DNA of 64,000 nucleotides from Anseranas semipalmata (Eukaryota; Chordata; Aves; Anseriformes; Anseranatidae). The position numbers and the translations under genes are program-made. The stretch is from NCBI GenBank assembly GCA_013399115.1, contig VXAA01003136.1:185229-249228 (forward strand), in the 5' to 3' direction. Position 1 is the stretch's first letter. The number at the start of each line of letters is the position of its first letter. Below, piece after piece: positions 46,741-58,900 of this stretch. Below the pieces are notes generated by a model. That model saw only the letters and a program-made list of their open reading frames with translations. It had not been told where the DNA came from and did not search any database.

Positions 46741-48600
46741 CTTAAACTGATGTTGTTTCTTAAGCATCTGAATTCTGCTGTATTTTGAATTCTGTGTACT
46801 GAATTCTTCAGTATTTGGACTGAATGTTCCCAAGATCAAGGCAGGCAATGTGAAGTACGGTCATATTTCCAACTTGAACATAAATAATTGAAATTTTCAA
46901 AACTTTTTTGAAAGTTGAAAATACTTTTTTTATTTGATAAATTCTCATGCTGTTATATTTGTGTTTTTTGTCTCTTTAAAAGGTCCTTTATCTTTGCCTT
47001 TTTATTCTTCCATTTGCATTTTTTCCTCGCTTTAGTTAACAACTAGTTGCAGGTGTGTTTGTATATACATTTTTTTTTTTTTTTACATACAAAAATCTGT
47101 AACACTGGTGATCTGGCTGTACTCAGTGGGTTTTGAGACCAGAAGGTCGACAGCTCACTCTAATAGCTTCATCAATGAAGTTGCTTAAATTTGTAGGAAG
47201 ACTGTATGGATGTGTAAATAGGTGAGAGATATTTTTAACACCACATGCAGTCTACTCTGCTATGAACTACAATCCAAACTTCTTTATTTACCCTGAGAAA
47301 TCTGTTTTTGCAGTATCCACAGGGATGGGTAACCTAGGCATGCACTGCCTTTCAATTCTGTTTCATCTTTTCCTCGCTTGTCGCATGTCTTTAATCCATG
47401 TAGTGAGGACAGGCAAGTGCCAGATTCCTGGATGCAATTAAAAGGTCATATCCTCTTGCAGTGGTTGCTGTTCCATTTCTAACCTCAGGATTGCAGGGGA
47501 GACCAAGTCTTGAAATGTTCAAGGGCTTTTTTTTTTGATGAGTATCTAGCAATACTTATCTGAATCATCTGATGCTCTGCTGTCTACAAAACTGTACTGG
47601 AGTAGAAAATCATCTCTTTGGAATATGTTTCATCATTGAAGTTACACTTGAACAGAAATATGTCAAGATTTGCTGTGGGACTTTGTTTCCACATCCATCC
47701 CAGGTAGAAATGGAGGAAAAAGAGGTATATAAAAATGTGTAGGCTATTACTTGTGCTATCTGGTGACTGAGGTAAAATCGTACTGGTGGCATATGGAATA
47801 AATGATTCAAGCACCTAAAATGGTTCAGGGGGTTAGATTTTTCTGTTGTAGATGGCATCGAAAGAACCCCTTGGTGGCAGTTCCTTCAGAGGAATAAGCT
47901 GGAGAGGCTCAGAATTTACTTGCCCAGAGTAGTACATGTCCTTTCATGTCACGTTTAATGCACTTTGAGACAGTAAAACAGAACCTGTTCCTCTGCTGAC
48001 ACCAGTTCTGCACTGTCTATAACTAACCAGTGCATTGTAGCTCTAAGGACATCCAGTTTGGCACAATTCATAACTCCAAAATTCTCTGAGATGCAGTTTT
48101 TGTATTGCTGGTTCCTTTCACACAGGCAATATTGCCAATTGCAGTCGTGAGCCTTCCAACACAGGAAGAAGAGATGGGTTTCCTATTGGGCTCTTGTCAG
48201 TGGAGCTCCTTGGTAGGTTGCAGGCTTCATCAGCCAGGAGCTTAGCCTCTCTTCCAGGGAGCTGATGGCTGTTTTAGTCTTTCCCTTGCTGGTTTAACAG
48301 NACAATTTACCAGACCTAAATATTACTCAAATCTTTCTAACACCCACTAACATAGTTTCGTTGTTGTTGTTTTGTTTTAAAGTCTTGCTGTAGGAATGTT
48401 TACCTATGGAAAAATTACTTGTACAGGAGAAACTCCCCCCCCCGATTGAGCAATATTACTGGGAGAATTCATTTCTTTACACCAAAGAAAGCAGAAGTAA
48501 ACTCCCTTCATTTTTTGCCGTGGAAAGGCTGTCTCAAAACATTAAGAAAAACAGTACACCTTTTAGAAGGAGCCTGGGTTAAGTCTAATTTCAAATGCCT
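46741..48600. other. AT-rich non-coding stretch
   Basis: No supported gene. It contains a T tract at 47070-47085 and an undetermined base at 48301. Confidence 0.5.
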
Positions 48601-48609
48601 TCCCATGAG

Positions 48610-48960
48610 TTTTATACCGTTCTCCTCGGAAGAACTTTTTGCTGGTCGTTTGCTGAGGGGAGCCAGAGCTGGACCTTGAGCGTGCCGCGGAGCTGGGAAG
48701 GGTCTGAGCGGCTCCTCCCGGCGCCGCAGCGTGGGGAATGTGGGGACCGTGGGACCCACCAGCATCAGCCTGCTGGTGCAGACCGGTGTCTTCTGCGGTA
48801 CTAGCCAGAAAGCCGTGAGGGTTTGGACACGAGCAAACGCTAGCATGTCTCCGTTTTCAGAGCCTGCGACTGAATCCTTGGCAAGAAGGTGGCGCTGGCA
48901 CTCTGAGATTGGGATTTCTTGCAGCTGGTGACTTCGGAGCCGCAGGGGTACCTTTTAAAC
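48610..48960. promoter_or_regulatory. CpG-island-like patch 2 (best promoter/first-exon candidate)
   Basis: About 22 CpG occur in 350 bp, densest around 48680-48730 (GAGCGTGCCGCGGAGC, then CCCGGCGCCGCAGCG). G+C is near 57% and the observed/expected CpG ratio is about 0.8, the highest in the window. Dense unmethylated CpG in vertebrates usually marks promoters. Frames are open on both strands (plus 48595-48804, minus 48508-48846) without recognisable products. No TATA box, start or splice structure can be fixed, so the direction of any transcript is unknown. Confidence 0.45.
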
Positions 48961-49018
48961 AATCTCTNCAACTTCCCTGCATCTGTTTTATGTTTTGATT
49001 TTTTTGTTGTTGTTCCGA

Positions 49019-49035
49019 TTTTTTTTTTTTTTTTT
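49019..49035. repeat. Poly(T) tract
   Basis: A 17-nt T run just after the CpG-rich patch, with isolated N bases nearby (48968 and 49347). Confidence 0.9.
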
Positions 49036-49518
49036 AATGCTTCCCTTGCAAATAAGGTCCCCTCTTCTGTGAAATAAATGCTGCCTCAACTAGTTCACGT
49101 CTTACACCACCTTCATTGTATCCCAGCGCTAACCAGCTCTGGGAAGCTTTTGATTACAATGAGCTGCTTTGTACGGAGCATGTGTGGCTTTGGTGGTGAC
49201 CTCGCCAAGCAGGGGCTGGTTTTGGTATGGTGGAGGAGGGGGACACCCCTGTGCGGGTGTCAATGTGGGGTTTTGTACTTCTGCTGACTTTAGAGCTCAG
49301 GGTGTAACTCCAAACTTCACACTGTTCCCAAACCCACTCTTTTTTTNTTTTTTTAATGCCTGCCTCTTGCATGTTTATGTTGAATTCCATATGTTAGGCA
49401 CAACTTTATCAAGGTAACATGTCCCCTTTACTCTAGGCTGCCTATGAAGTTTTAGGGTGTTAGTGAGCTGGACTCACTGTAACCTTGACCTTCAAGACAT
49501 AAAATTCACTGTCCATTT

Positions 49519-49537
49519 CCCCACCCCCACCCCACCC
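49519..49537 (-). other. Strong potential G-quadruplex (minus strand)
   Basis: On the plus strand the runs are CCCC, CCCCC, CCCC and CCC, each separated by a single A. On the minus strand this gives four G runs of 3-5 with 1-nt loops, the most stable class of predicted G-quadruplex. It lies about 560 bp after the CpG-rich patch. Confidence 0.75.
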
Positions 49538-50593
49538 TTAATTTTGGCATATAACCAATCTTTTGGGTGAGTACTGGCCATACACCTTACAGGGCAAATG
49601 ATGGTGGTTGTTTTCAGTTTGCCTTAGGTGTGTGTGTGGCACACTTCAAGAAAATAAAATGCATGCTCCCACTTGCAAGGAGCTTGAGTATGTTAAGTAT
49701 CTCCCCTTCTAAGACTATTGCTTGCATACTCTGCTACATATACTGAGCAGAGTTTTTATGTACCATGAATGAAGTACGAGATATAAAAAGGTTAAAGTCT
49801 GTATTGTCACCAACCATGCAAATGACCTGTGTGTACACATCTGTATGTTTTCTAGACAATTTTTTTAACTACGGTATTAAAAATACAAGTTTTTCTTAAA
49901 TCTTAGACTTATTTCATGAAGGCAGTCAATAATAAAGTACTATACTATTCACAAATTTGCTTGTCCTACATAATCTATACTAATTTCTCTTTCAAGTCAT
50001 TGGGGAGGGGTGGGAGAGCTGGGGAGAAGATGGCATTTGTGAACTCAACACTGGGTTTGGTGATTCAGCCAAGCTCTTCCTGCCAGTACAACAGTTACCC
50101 CAGTACGCGATATGTGCAAAACGGTAGATGATTTTCTGTGTAAGTGTTAAGTACAAAGGCTACTCCATGATGGCATCTAATTGCTTAATCCCCAAGGAGT
50201 TCTCCAGGCATTTATTTAACACTAATTGCATGTGTAAATGTTCTTAATTTACAGCGTGTGAAAGTTGCAATGAATGCACACAACGGAGGATGTCAAAATG
50301 ACACTTTGTGGAAAGATGTAGCTAAGGCAGTGTTAAGTTACTTCTAAATAGGATTAATCATTTATTAAAGTTCAAAGCTCCTCAGAACATAAGAGCAAGT
50401 ATATGATGACTTGTTATTGTTTGAGAGTAACTTGTGGAAGGAAGTCACTCCAAAATTTCTATGATATTACTTAATACATTGCAGTAAACGAACTTAAAGA
50501 CTTAAAAAGTTAAGCAGGGCAAACAATTCAGCACAAGGCAAAGAACTTGGCTTGGCAACCGTTGCACAAAGCCTGCTTGGGCTGTTAATTAGC

Positions 50594-50710
50594 GCTTGCA
50601 TTGTAATAGAGCCATGCAGTCCCAGGCACTGTACAGAGCTGTAGTGGGGAGGGGGGGATCTGCAGAGGAGGGAAGGGGTGGGGGGGGTCCCTGCCCTAGA
50701 GCTTGAACTG
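50594..50710 (+). mobile_element. Ancient amniote repeat with an embedded G-rich expansion
   Basis: The left part reads GCATTGTAATAGAGCC ... CCCAGGCACTGTACAGAGCT and the right part GTCCCTGCCCTAGAGCTTGA. This follows a repeat I recognise from turtle and crocodilian sequence, with TAGCACCTAGAGGCC ... AGGCACTGTACAAACACA ... CAGTCCCTGCCCCAAAGAGC and then TTACAATCTAA. The stretch where the family would have an A-rich linker is replaced here by a long G-rich run (50646-50687). I do not assign a family name. Confidence 0.45.
50646..50687 (+). other. G-rich run, potential G-quadruplex
   Basis: Runs of 4, 7, 3, 4 and 8 G lie within 42 nt. The 3' half alone (GGG, AA, GGGG, T, then a run of eight G) can supply four G tracts. 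Confidence 0.7.
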
Positions 50711-52367
50711 CTTCAGCACATGAGATGTGGGAACAAATCAGTCTTGGAGGGTACAGGACATCCATAAAGGTCTCAGGACAGGTGAGTTGGCATTATTTGG
50801 AAAGGAACTTGCAGCTCCAGTGCCCTGTCAGCTATTTTCCACTGGTGGAGTAAAAAAAAATTTGATCCTCTCTGTAATCTTGGCTATCACCGTAGATATA
50901 TACACAGGAACACAAATAACAGCTGGCACCCAAACTCTCAGGAAAAACTCTGAAGTCCCAGGTTCTTTTCATTTGTGCTGGATTTCACAGTGCGAAGTTA
51001 CTCAGGAAATCATGCAATGAAGAAAATCATACTTTCTGTGACATGATTATATGTTCTAGAAATGCGTTTGCATGTGAGCCCTACTTTGTAGTGCATACTG
51101 CTCAAACATCCAGAAGTAGCTTCAAAGAGGGAAAAACTGGTGTTTTATGGGGTCTATTAACAGGAGCAGAGTTCAAGAAGCCCATGTTCAATCCGTCTGC
51201 CAGCCCAGCTCAGACACAACCCTATGTCTCATACCTTTACCCTGGGTGAGGTATATCATCTCTGGGACTTCTCTGATCCTTCGGTAGAAGCTGAGACTTA
51301 TCTGGATCTTAGTACTTTCAGAGAGGGAGTAATTCCCACAGGGACTTGAGCACGATAATTCATGTGGGAAGGCAATCCAGCTAGAATTTGACAGAATGAG
51401 TGGGAAAGATGAAGTCTGGCACTTGAATTTCCTAGTCCACCTGTGAGTTGTCTTGAGCTCTTGTTAGCTACAAGAATAATGCTGACTGAATGGTACCTGT
51501 TCAGAGAATGGGGACTCTTTATTCTGAAAATTAGATAGGTGTATTCATGCAATTAGGTATATTTTGTGAGATGTTCAGTCTTGATTATCCTCAGAGCAAT
51601 AAGGAATAGCATGTGATCATCTCTTCTCCAGCTGTGCAGGGCTGTGAAGGTTTTACTTTCAGGCACGGCAGAATGAGTTTGTCTGATTTGCCGCAGATTT
51701 CCATAGTAAAGACTAGATCTGCATAAGGAGCAAAGCATTGTGTCACCTTGTGCCTAGGTGTCTCCTACAAATAGAATCCGTAACATAAAATTCTGCGTCT
51801 GTAGTGCAGAGACAGAACTACACATGTCAGAATAAGGTCTGACAATACCGAGGTACAGGGGAAAGAGTCATTTATGCTTTCCGGTAGGACATGATGAAGA
51901 GAGGCATGTGTTTCACATTTTGCCTGACTTAGAACTGAGCATTAAAGCATTTTTTCAGCCATTCTCAAAGGAGGAACATGTCAAAAATGAACAGAAGAAG
52001 AGTTAATCATATCTGAATGCCAGAAACATAAATTAACGTGTATGTGAATTCTGGTCCAGGATTCAAGCCAGTTCTTTTGTTAGACTAAATGGCTTCATCA
52101 TCCCCATGTGAAACTGCTGAAGAGAGCTGGAGAAAGTTCATGCATGATGAGGAAAACCTAACATCTCTTGTAACTATCCTAGGCCCTTTGTGATTAATGG
52201 AAAGAGTCCATTAATTTAACATATGCTTTTGGTCTCCAGGGAAAAAGTGGTTGTGATTAAAAACCACCTTCTACTCATATAGCTTAATTTCCCCTGTTTT
52301 CCTGAGATGAGACCAAAAACTGAAAGGGGAATGGATGGACCAAGCAGTTTAGTTTAAAACAAACAGA
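50711..52367. other. Non-coding stretch, nothing recognised
   Basis: No supported gene, RNA or repeat. Frames do not exceed 97 codons. Confidence 0.5.
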
Positions 52368-52830
52368 ATGGCTGCAAACCTCTGCATTCCCTTTACGCTG
52401 AGCTGCGCCGGGAGTCTTTGGCGCTCTGTGAAGGGTTGGTTTGTCTCCTCGCTTGCTGCTTGCTTTTTGGCAGGAGCAGAGAGTACTGAGCTTGCTGTTA
52501 CCTGCAGCTTCTGGAGCAACAAGACCGCAGAGGGGGAAGCCCACGTCGTGCACAGGGAGCTGTGCAGTTTGGGCTGAGGAAGCCCTGCAGGTGTGAAATT
52601 CCAGATAAGGGCACATGCCAGCACCTCCTGCAAGGCCGGCCCTGGAAGTGGAAGGACAACGTGGCATGGCGGGGAGGATGCAGGTGGTCTCTGGCAAGAG
52701 AAATCTGCTGCTGTGGGAGACAACCAAAAGACTGGTAACCTTGGATGCCTTCAAGTTAGGCCAGCTAAAGAGGAACAGCTATGCTGTTACCAGTGGGCAG
52801 AGAGGCATCGGGACGCATTAGTTGCAGAGT
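52368..52830. other. GC-richer patch with open frames on both strands
   Basis: A 156-codon minus frame (52284-52754) and plus frames of 69, 81 and 68 codons share this interval. About eleven CpG fall in 300 bp, fewer than in the two CpG-rich patches. The plus frame from the ATG at 52368 begins MAANLCIPFTLSCAG and looks weakly like a signal peptide, but no family is recognised and no splice pattern is evident. Coding status is unresolved. Confidence 0.25.
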
Positions 52831-54112
52831 TTAGCTAACGTGCATTAGGGTGCTGTGTTTTAACTGCTTAAGTTGTACCCAAACTCTAACAGGGACCAAA
52901 TTCTCACTTTTATTTCAGAAGTTCTGTCACTTGAGCTGACAGACCTCACACTGGATTGTTCATCTCATTGCACAGCATAGGTGTGTGGCAGGCAGCATTT
53001 GTTCCAGCCCTGGGTTTGCAAAGGCATGCGAGCTATCAGCAAGTGGCGAGGTACTGTGGTATCCCTGGAGGGAGGGGAGCTTGCTCTCCTGCTGGGAAGA
53101 CACTGAGGATGTCCGAGGGGATAGGGACCAGAGGCCACAGTGTTCATGAGTCACAGGCTCAAAACTGGCTGGCCTACTCTTTCACCATAAAGTACTCTAA
53201 GAAAGAACATGATATACCTCTTTGTACCCCCTTTAAAAGCCCATTGTGCTCCCAAGTGTGTTTGTGTGAAAGCAAGCCTTTTGAAACCAGAGGCTTATAA
53301 AAATGAATCCTACAATTAAAACAAAAAATATCAGTGTAAAAATATGACACCCTTAGTAAGGATGAGCCATACCTTGTCTGGGGTGTTTATAACCCAAGTG
53401 TCATGCAGAATATAAAAGAAATCTGCCATTAGTAATATAAGCAAACTGCCTATCACGTCATCTGAGTACCTTATTGAAGACTATTCTTATTGGGTTAAGG
53501 TTATTCCTGAAGTAAAATATTATTCAAGATAAGGAGTATCCAAGCTCTTGCTATTAATAGATTCTAAAATTTCATCATTACAGTGTGCGTATGCTTATAA
53601 TTACCACATTGACACCCTTTAAATGTCCCCAGTAAAATATGATATAAGCTTTTAAGGTTACCCAAATGAACATCTAAATGGATCTATAATATAAAACATT
53701 AAAAATAGGGGTTTTAAAAGAAGCCTTTGTTTAGCATTGATTTTACTGTTGGTGGACCAGATTCTGAAGCAGACCTGTTTTTTGCTGAGACAATTGCTGT
53801 TAATTTTTGTGGAGTTGTGCTAAGCTGACATTTAAGCAGTTGGCTCATTTAAAATACCTTGGTGAGGTGCAGGTGTGTACGTTTAACCTGGAGGGAAAAC
53901 AGACCAGGAGAAGGACAATTACAGAATCTTTCTTCTCCCCCTCCCTTGCCACTCCTGCTTGCCCAAGAGGAAAAAGAATCACATTTCAGATCCTAGGAAG
54001 TCACACTTGCCCTGTTTGTTCTCTGATATAGGCCTGTAAACAGAGACATTCAGTCTGTAAACAAGTCAACCTTACAAAGTGACTGAAAGATAACAGTCCT
54101 CCATCTAACAGT

Positions 54113-54137
54113 GGGAGAGGAGGGAGGGAGCAGGGGG
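54113..54137 (+). other. Potential G-quadruplex (plus strand)
   Basis: Runs GGG, GGG, GGG and GGGGG with loops of 6, 1 and 4 nt, inside a purine-rich segment. Confidence 0.6.
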
Positions 54138-55454
54138 AGGAATGATAGAGAGGCTGCAATAAAAACAGGAAGGTCTCTGTTGGTCCTCTTGAAGTTAGTG
54201 GTTAAAAACATCAAAGCGTGGTGTGTGTGTTTTTCAACCAGACTGCTGTGTCACTTTATAATTCTTCATAAAGTAACCATCCAGCCACTAACATACTGCA
54301 ACTGTTAGTGTGAGCTGTGCTTTGATTTAGAGGAACTGTGTCCAGCTTCAGGCGTGTTAAGCTAAGGAATCTCTTGTAGGTTTACTTGGCGTGCTGTGTG
54401 CCACTGAAGAAACTTAAACTTTTCAGTGCTGCTAATTACAAGCTGTTCAGGATTTTTTCCTTTCATTTAAAAAAAAAAAAANCAAACCCAAATCATTTTC
54501 CCAGACTCTGAAGTCCTTTCAGAATTTCCTAGCTTCCTACCTTGAAATTTTAAGTGAAAACCAAGATGGCATTGGAAAGGAAGGAAAACCAACTATACTG
54601 TATATATCAAAGCAAAAATGTACATATACTCAGCTCAGTTCTAAGAAATATAAATTATTCAACAGCTGCTTCAGCAGAGCGAGATTCTTAGAGTTCGAAG
54701 CCAGCAGAGTGTGTTAGTTCTCTTAGATGGGGGGGAGAAGGTATTTTGTTCTCTGAAAATAAGAGATTCAGAGAATTGCTTGGCATTCTTGTCTGCCCTT
54801 GGAAAAGCAGCCAAATAAAGATAGGTGGGAAGAGAAGCAGAGAAGGGTGGGAGCCTCTAAAGTGGGAAGAGGAACGGCATTGTTCTCAGAGGGGAATAGT
54901 GAACTTTCATGTGAACAGTGTTAGAAGCATCTCTCCAGCATACTGTACAGGCAGACCAGTCTGATTTACTATTATTCAGAAAGCTGACTTGCCCTGAACA
55001 GCATTTGTTTTTAGCTTTAGCATAGGAAGAAAAGACTTTCACTTGGTGAGCTGACACCAGTAACAATTCTGTAGATGGAGAGAGCGGTTGGATGAAAGCT
55101 ACCCTGGCCTGTAATAGAGCAGCCTGGTTTGGGGTCAGAGGCTAGACTTTTAGCAGTTTTCCTTCAGGGGAACAGCCACTGTAAAATTTCCCACTTCTGT
55201 AGGGAATAGTTGTGCAGGAGGGGTTGTTGCAGTTGTGAGGAGAAGTGGAGGCAATTGTTCTAGCTGGGGGGGAGAGCAGGGTTAGATGGCTGATGCTGAT
55301 GTACTCCATCACCAGATATGATAGGTAAAACCTAATGCCTGTATGATGGCTTACATTTTCTTTAGTTGTGATTCAGGATTTTAGCCTCCATGATCAAAGC
55401 TAATGAGCACTCTCAGTGGTGGTGAAGCTGCAGTGTAGATTTTAAATGGAGGTC

Positions 55455-55530
55455 AGCGCAGAGCTCATTCAGGAGATGGATTTGCCGTGGCCTTCCATTT
55501 ACAGGTGGGATTTGAACAGGCCACTCGTTG
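55455..55530 (-). mobile_element. Possible MIR/tRNA-type SINE relic
   Basis: On the minus strand, GTTCAAATCC (55508-55517) matches the B-box consensus. The plus-strand sequence leading to it (TTGCCGTGGCCTTCC, then ACAGGTGGGATTTGAAC) loosely follows a reversed MIR core (TTGCCCAAGGTCACAC, then GGGATTCGAAC). The A box is not visible. The assignment is weak. Confidence 0.3.
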
Positions 55531-55959
55531 CATCCACGAAGTGAAACAGACCGGCATACTTCTTTCTTCTGGTATGTCTTAATGATATACACAGTCAGGT
55601 GCTTTAGATGGAAAATTAGCACAATTTCCGTAAGCAATTTCTGAAGGATCTATTTTTTATTGTGAGTATATCTTTGCATATACTTCCCCTGAAAGGGAGA
55701 TTTCTTCATTCTTGTAGCTTAATAATGGAAAAAATAAATAGAAGGCAACTTAAACTTACAGTTCACTTCAGGTAAACCTGTATTTAAATAAAGTGTTCTG
55801 ACTGACTTCTAATAATGTGTTTACTTCATATATTATCAGCCATTCTAAAAATGTCTGCTCTATATAATATCCCTAATACTAACGAGCTATAATAATGTGA
55901 ATGCATGGTCTGTCTTTAGCACAGAATAAATCAAAAGACCTGCAAAATTATTAGGTAAA

Positions 55960-55975
55960 ATCACTTATAAGTGAT
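55960..55975. other. 16-bp perfect palindrome
   Basis: ATCACTTATAAGTGAT reads the same on both strands. It might bind a dimeric factor, but a few such palindromes are expected by chance in AT-rich sequence. Confidence 0.5.
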
Positions 55976-58900
55976 AATATACTAAAAGAAAGAGCTGCAA
56001 TCATTATTTGTCCAAACTTCCACTCATATCAGCTTAAACTGAGACTTTACTTTTAACTGATGGGTTATGTGCCTAAAACAGTACACAGGCACTTAAAGGT
56101 GAATGTACACACACCAAGTCAAACATATTAAAAAAAAAAAAGTAAACATAGGATAAAAAGCATGCTTTTGGGGAATCTCAAAAGGCTTAAATATTGTTTC
56201 TTCAAAAAGGCATGTGTAATGGCTACCTGCTACTGACCACAGATTGGGCACAGTTCCCCCTGTGTTCCCTTAGTGTCCTTCAAAATTCCTATAGATGTGC
56301 AGGTAAATGCATGCAGATTTCCCAATGTTTCCTTGGAACTACTGGTTAAACTGGGCTGGTTCCAGTGATGTGTGATACTGGCATATCAAAGGTATTCAAG
56401 CACTTTTTGCAGATTGCAAATGCAATGGAAAAGTGCATGCCTCTCCTTTCTCTTCTGTCTGCATTTCTCTTATCTTCTTGATATTAATTTCTCAATATTT
56501 GTGTTACTCCTTCCAAATCCTTTTCACGTTTCTTGCAACTGTTTGCAAGATGGTTCAAAGATCATAATCCCAATACCACAGCCAATCCTTGGTTACATCC
56601 CAATCAATGTAAAAAGTTCACTAATATAATAAAGAGGTGAATTGTCATTGCTGGCTAGTCTAGTGACAGAGCTCATCTTGAGAAACCATGGAAATCTTGA
56701 GTACAAGCTTAAATTTTGAACACGTACATGTAGTTATCTTTCAGAAACTTACTCAAGCCACATTGTTGCCCAAAGGGGCTAGTGGAAAATGAGAACCAAG
56801 GTTTTCTGGCAGCTTAGAGGCTTTTTCCCCTGTAAAAGTTTGCTGGCAGTGTGAAAAAAAAATGAGTGAATAATGAAACAAAGCATTTACAAGCATCCAT
56901 CAGATAAAAGCCACAAAGTTACTTCAAAGGTATTAGTGCATCTTTTTATTTGCTTTTCGTGCACATTCATATGCATGACGTTGTGTTTGGAAGACTGTCC
57001 ATGACAGAGAAATTCCAGAGTGCTTGCATGAATAAATATGAGCAAATGTTCATCAGATGTTCATACCACAAGTGGCTTGCTCACTTCTTTTGCCTGTTTT
57101 TCAATGCTTGCCAACCATTTGGAGCAGACAAAATACAAAATGAATTTGAGGATTTTGTGGGGTTTGTTTGTTTGTTTGTTTTAAATAAATGCCCAAGTAA
57201 CAGTTGCAAGGATTCTTATGTGAACATCCACATTCTAAAATGTATTTCTGGATTACGGTCATAGAAACATTATGAATAACAAATACATTGAATTTTGTCT
57301 AAGTTCCTTCATGGATAGAAAAATCTGTTTTCTACTTGTTATTCACACCTCTGTTGGATCACAAGTAGCTGCAAATATTTAAAGTTAACTGGAGTATATG
57401 GTATGCCTCAGAAATCTGCCATCTTTCAGGTAGCTGGGATACTATAATACATTTTTTTTTCTATATGGCAGCTTGTTTTTTTAATCCTTCTGAGGTACAT
57501 TAACAACCAGGAAAGTTACCTTCAGAAAGAACTACTAATTGTAAGTTTAAGTGGTGCTAAACCTGTAGGTATTATGTAAATCTTACCTGCTGCAGTTTTG
57601 TAGGAGTATGGATGCCATCAAAAGCGTTGGAATCGATAGAGGCCTTTCTAGTAGCTCAAAACTACTTTAGTTCAGGCTGCACAAACCTTACTGGCATAAC
57701 ATCTCCCTTTTCTCTGTGTTGTATACTCAGTTCCTTGTGTCTCTTCTCATTTTAAGGGATGCTTTTCAGTGCTGCTGACAAGGCTGCAGTGCTGTGAATA
57801 AAGGCACACTTACTACCAAGTGTGTATGAAAATCCACTGACCAGCTAAGCTAAGAGATGGTGGCACGAATATTTATGTATTGAGCTAATTCACAGAGTGT
57901 TTGGAAAAGTGGTGGCCCATAAGTTGTTGGATAAAAGCAAGATCCTGTGTGTGATTATTCAGTAAAAGTAGCATGGGCAAACAAAAGTTTTTGATATTCC
58001 AACAAAACTTATTTAGAGACCTGCATCACTGAGCACCTTTTTCTCTTCTTCAGTGTTCTCGAATGCTGAAAATAAATATGAATGTTTCATCTTGTCACTA
58101 TTTTCAATTTAAATAATTAGCATACAATGAATAAAAAGAATAATAAACTGACTGGTTCGTATATGGTTGCGAGCCTGAGGTTTCCAAGATGGCATCATGT
58201 GTAAGAGAGAGCAAAATAATAACACAGTATCACTGCAGAAAGGTGAGCTGGTCTCTAAGTGGGCACAGAGGAGAACAGAGAGTTCTCTATGGTTTGATTT
58301 CAGCTTACCAAAAGCCTGGGGAACTGTGAATTTTATATGGCTGGAGCTCAGCAGAACAGAGCTTTGTCTGGTTAACTCAAAATGACTAGATCATGCCTGG
58401 TAGCTGGTCCTGGAAACCTGACCCTTGTCACAGGCTGACCACATCAATTTGCAGTAGATTGATGATGTATAGACTTTGGATGCCCCAGGGGAGGCCTAAG
58501 AAACATTGTATTGTTAATCCACACCCCTCATTAGCTTCTGCTGTGCTAGATTTAAACTAACTGGCAGGGCTCGATGAGCTGGAGCTTGAATGTGGTGTTG
58601 TCTGGTGTTGTTACTGTTAGTTGACTTTTGAATGAAAAGATGTTTTTAAAATATCTTCTTTCTCCAAAGTTTAATACCTCAAAAGTGTCAGAATTCTTAT
58701 TTCTTTTCTCTTTGCCTGTTATCAAGTGCCAGAAATTCCTAGATTTTGTTTATTTATTGATTTAGTGTTCTCCCTTTGACAGTCTGAGTTTTATCTCTTC
58801 CTGATAAGTCTCTATCCTTTTCCAAGTTGTGGCAGGCATATTATATACGCTGTAATCAGTTTACTTTTCACTACCATTTGTCAGCTCTTCTCTGCCTATG

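Noticed and set aside
58140..58385. Possible exon beginning near ATGGCATCATG at 58190
   Set aside because: Frames are short, no convincing splice sites flank them and the peptide is not recognisable.
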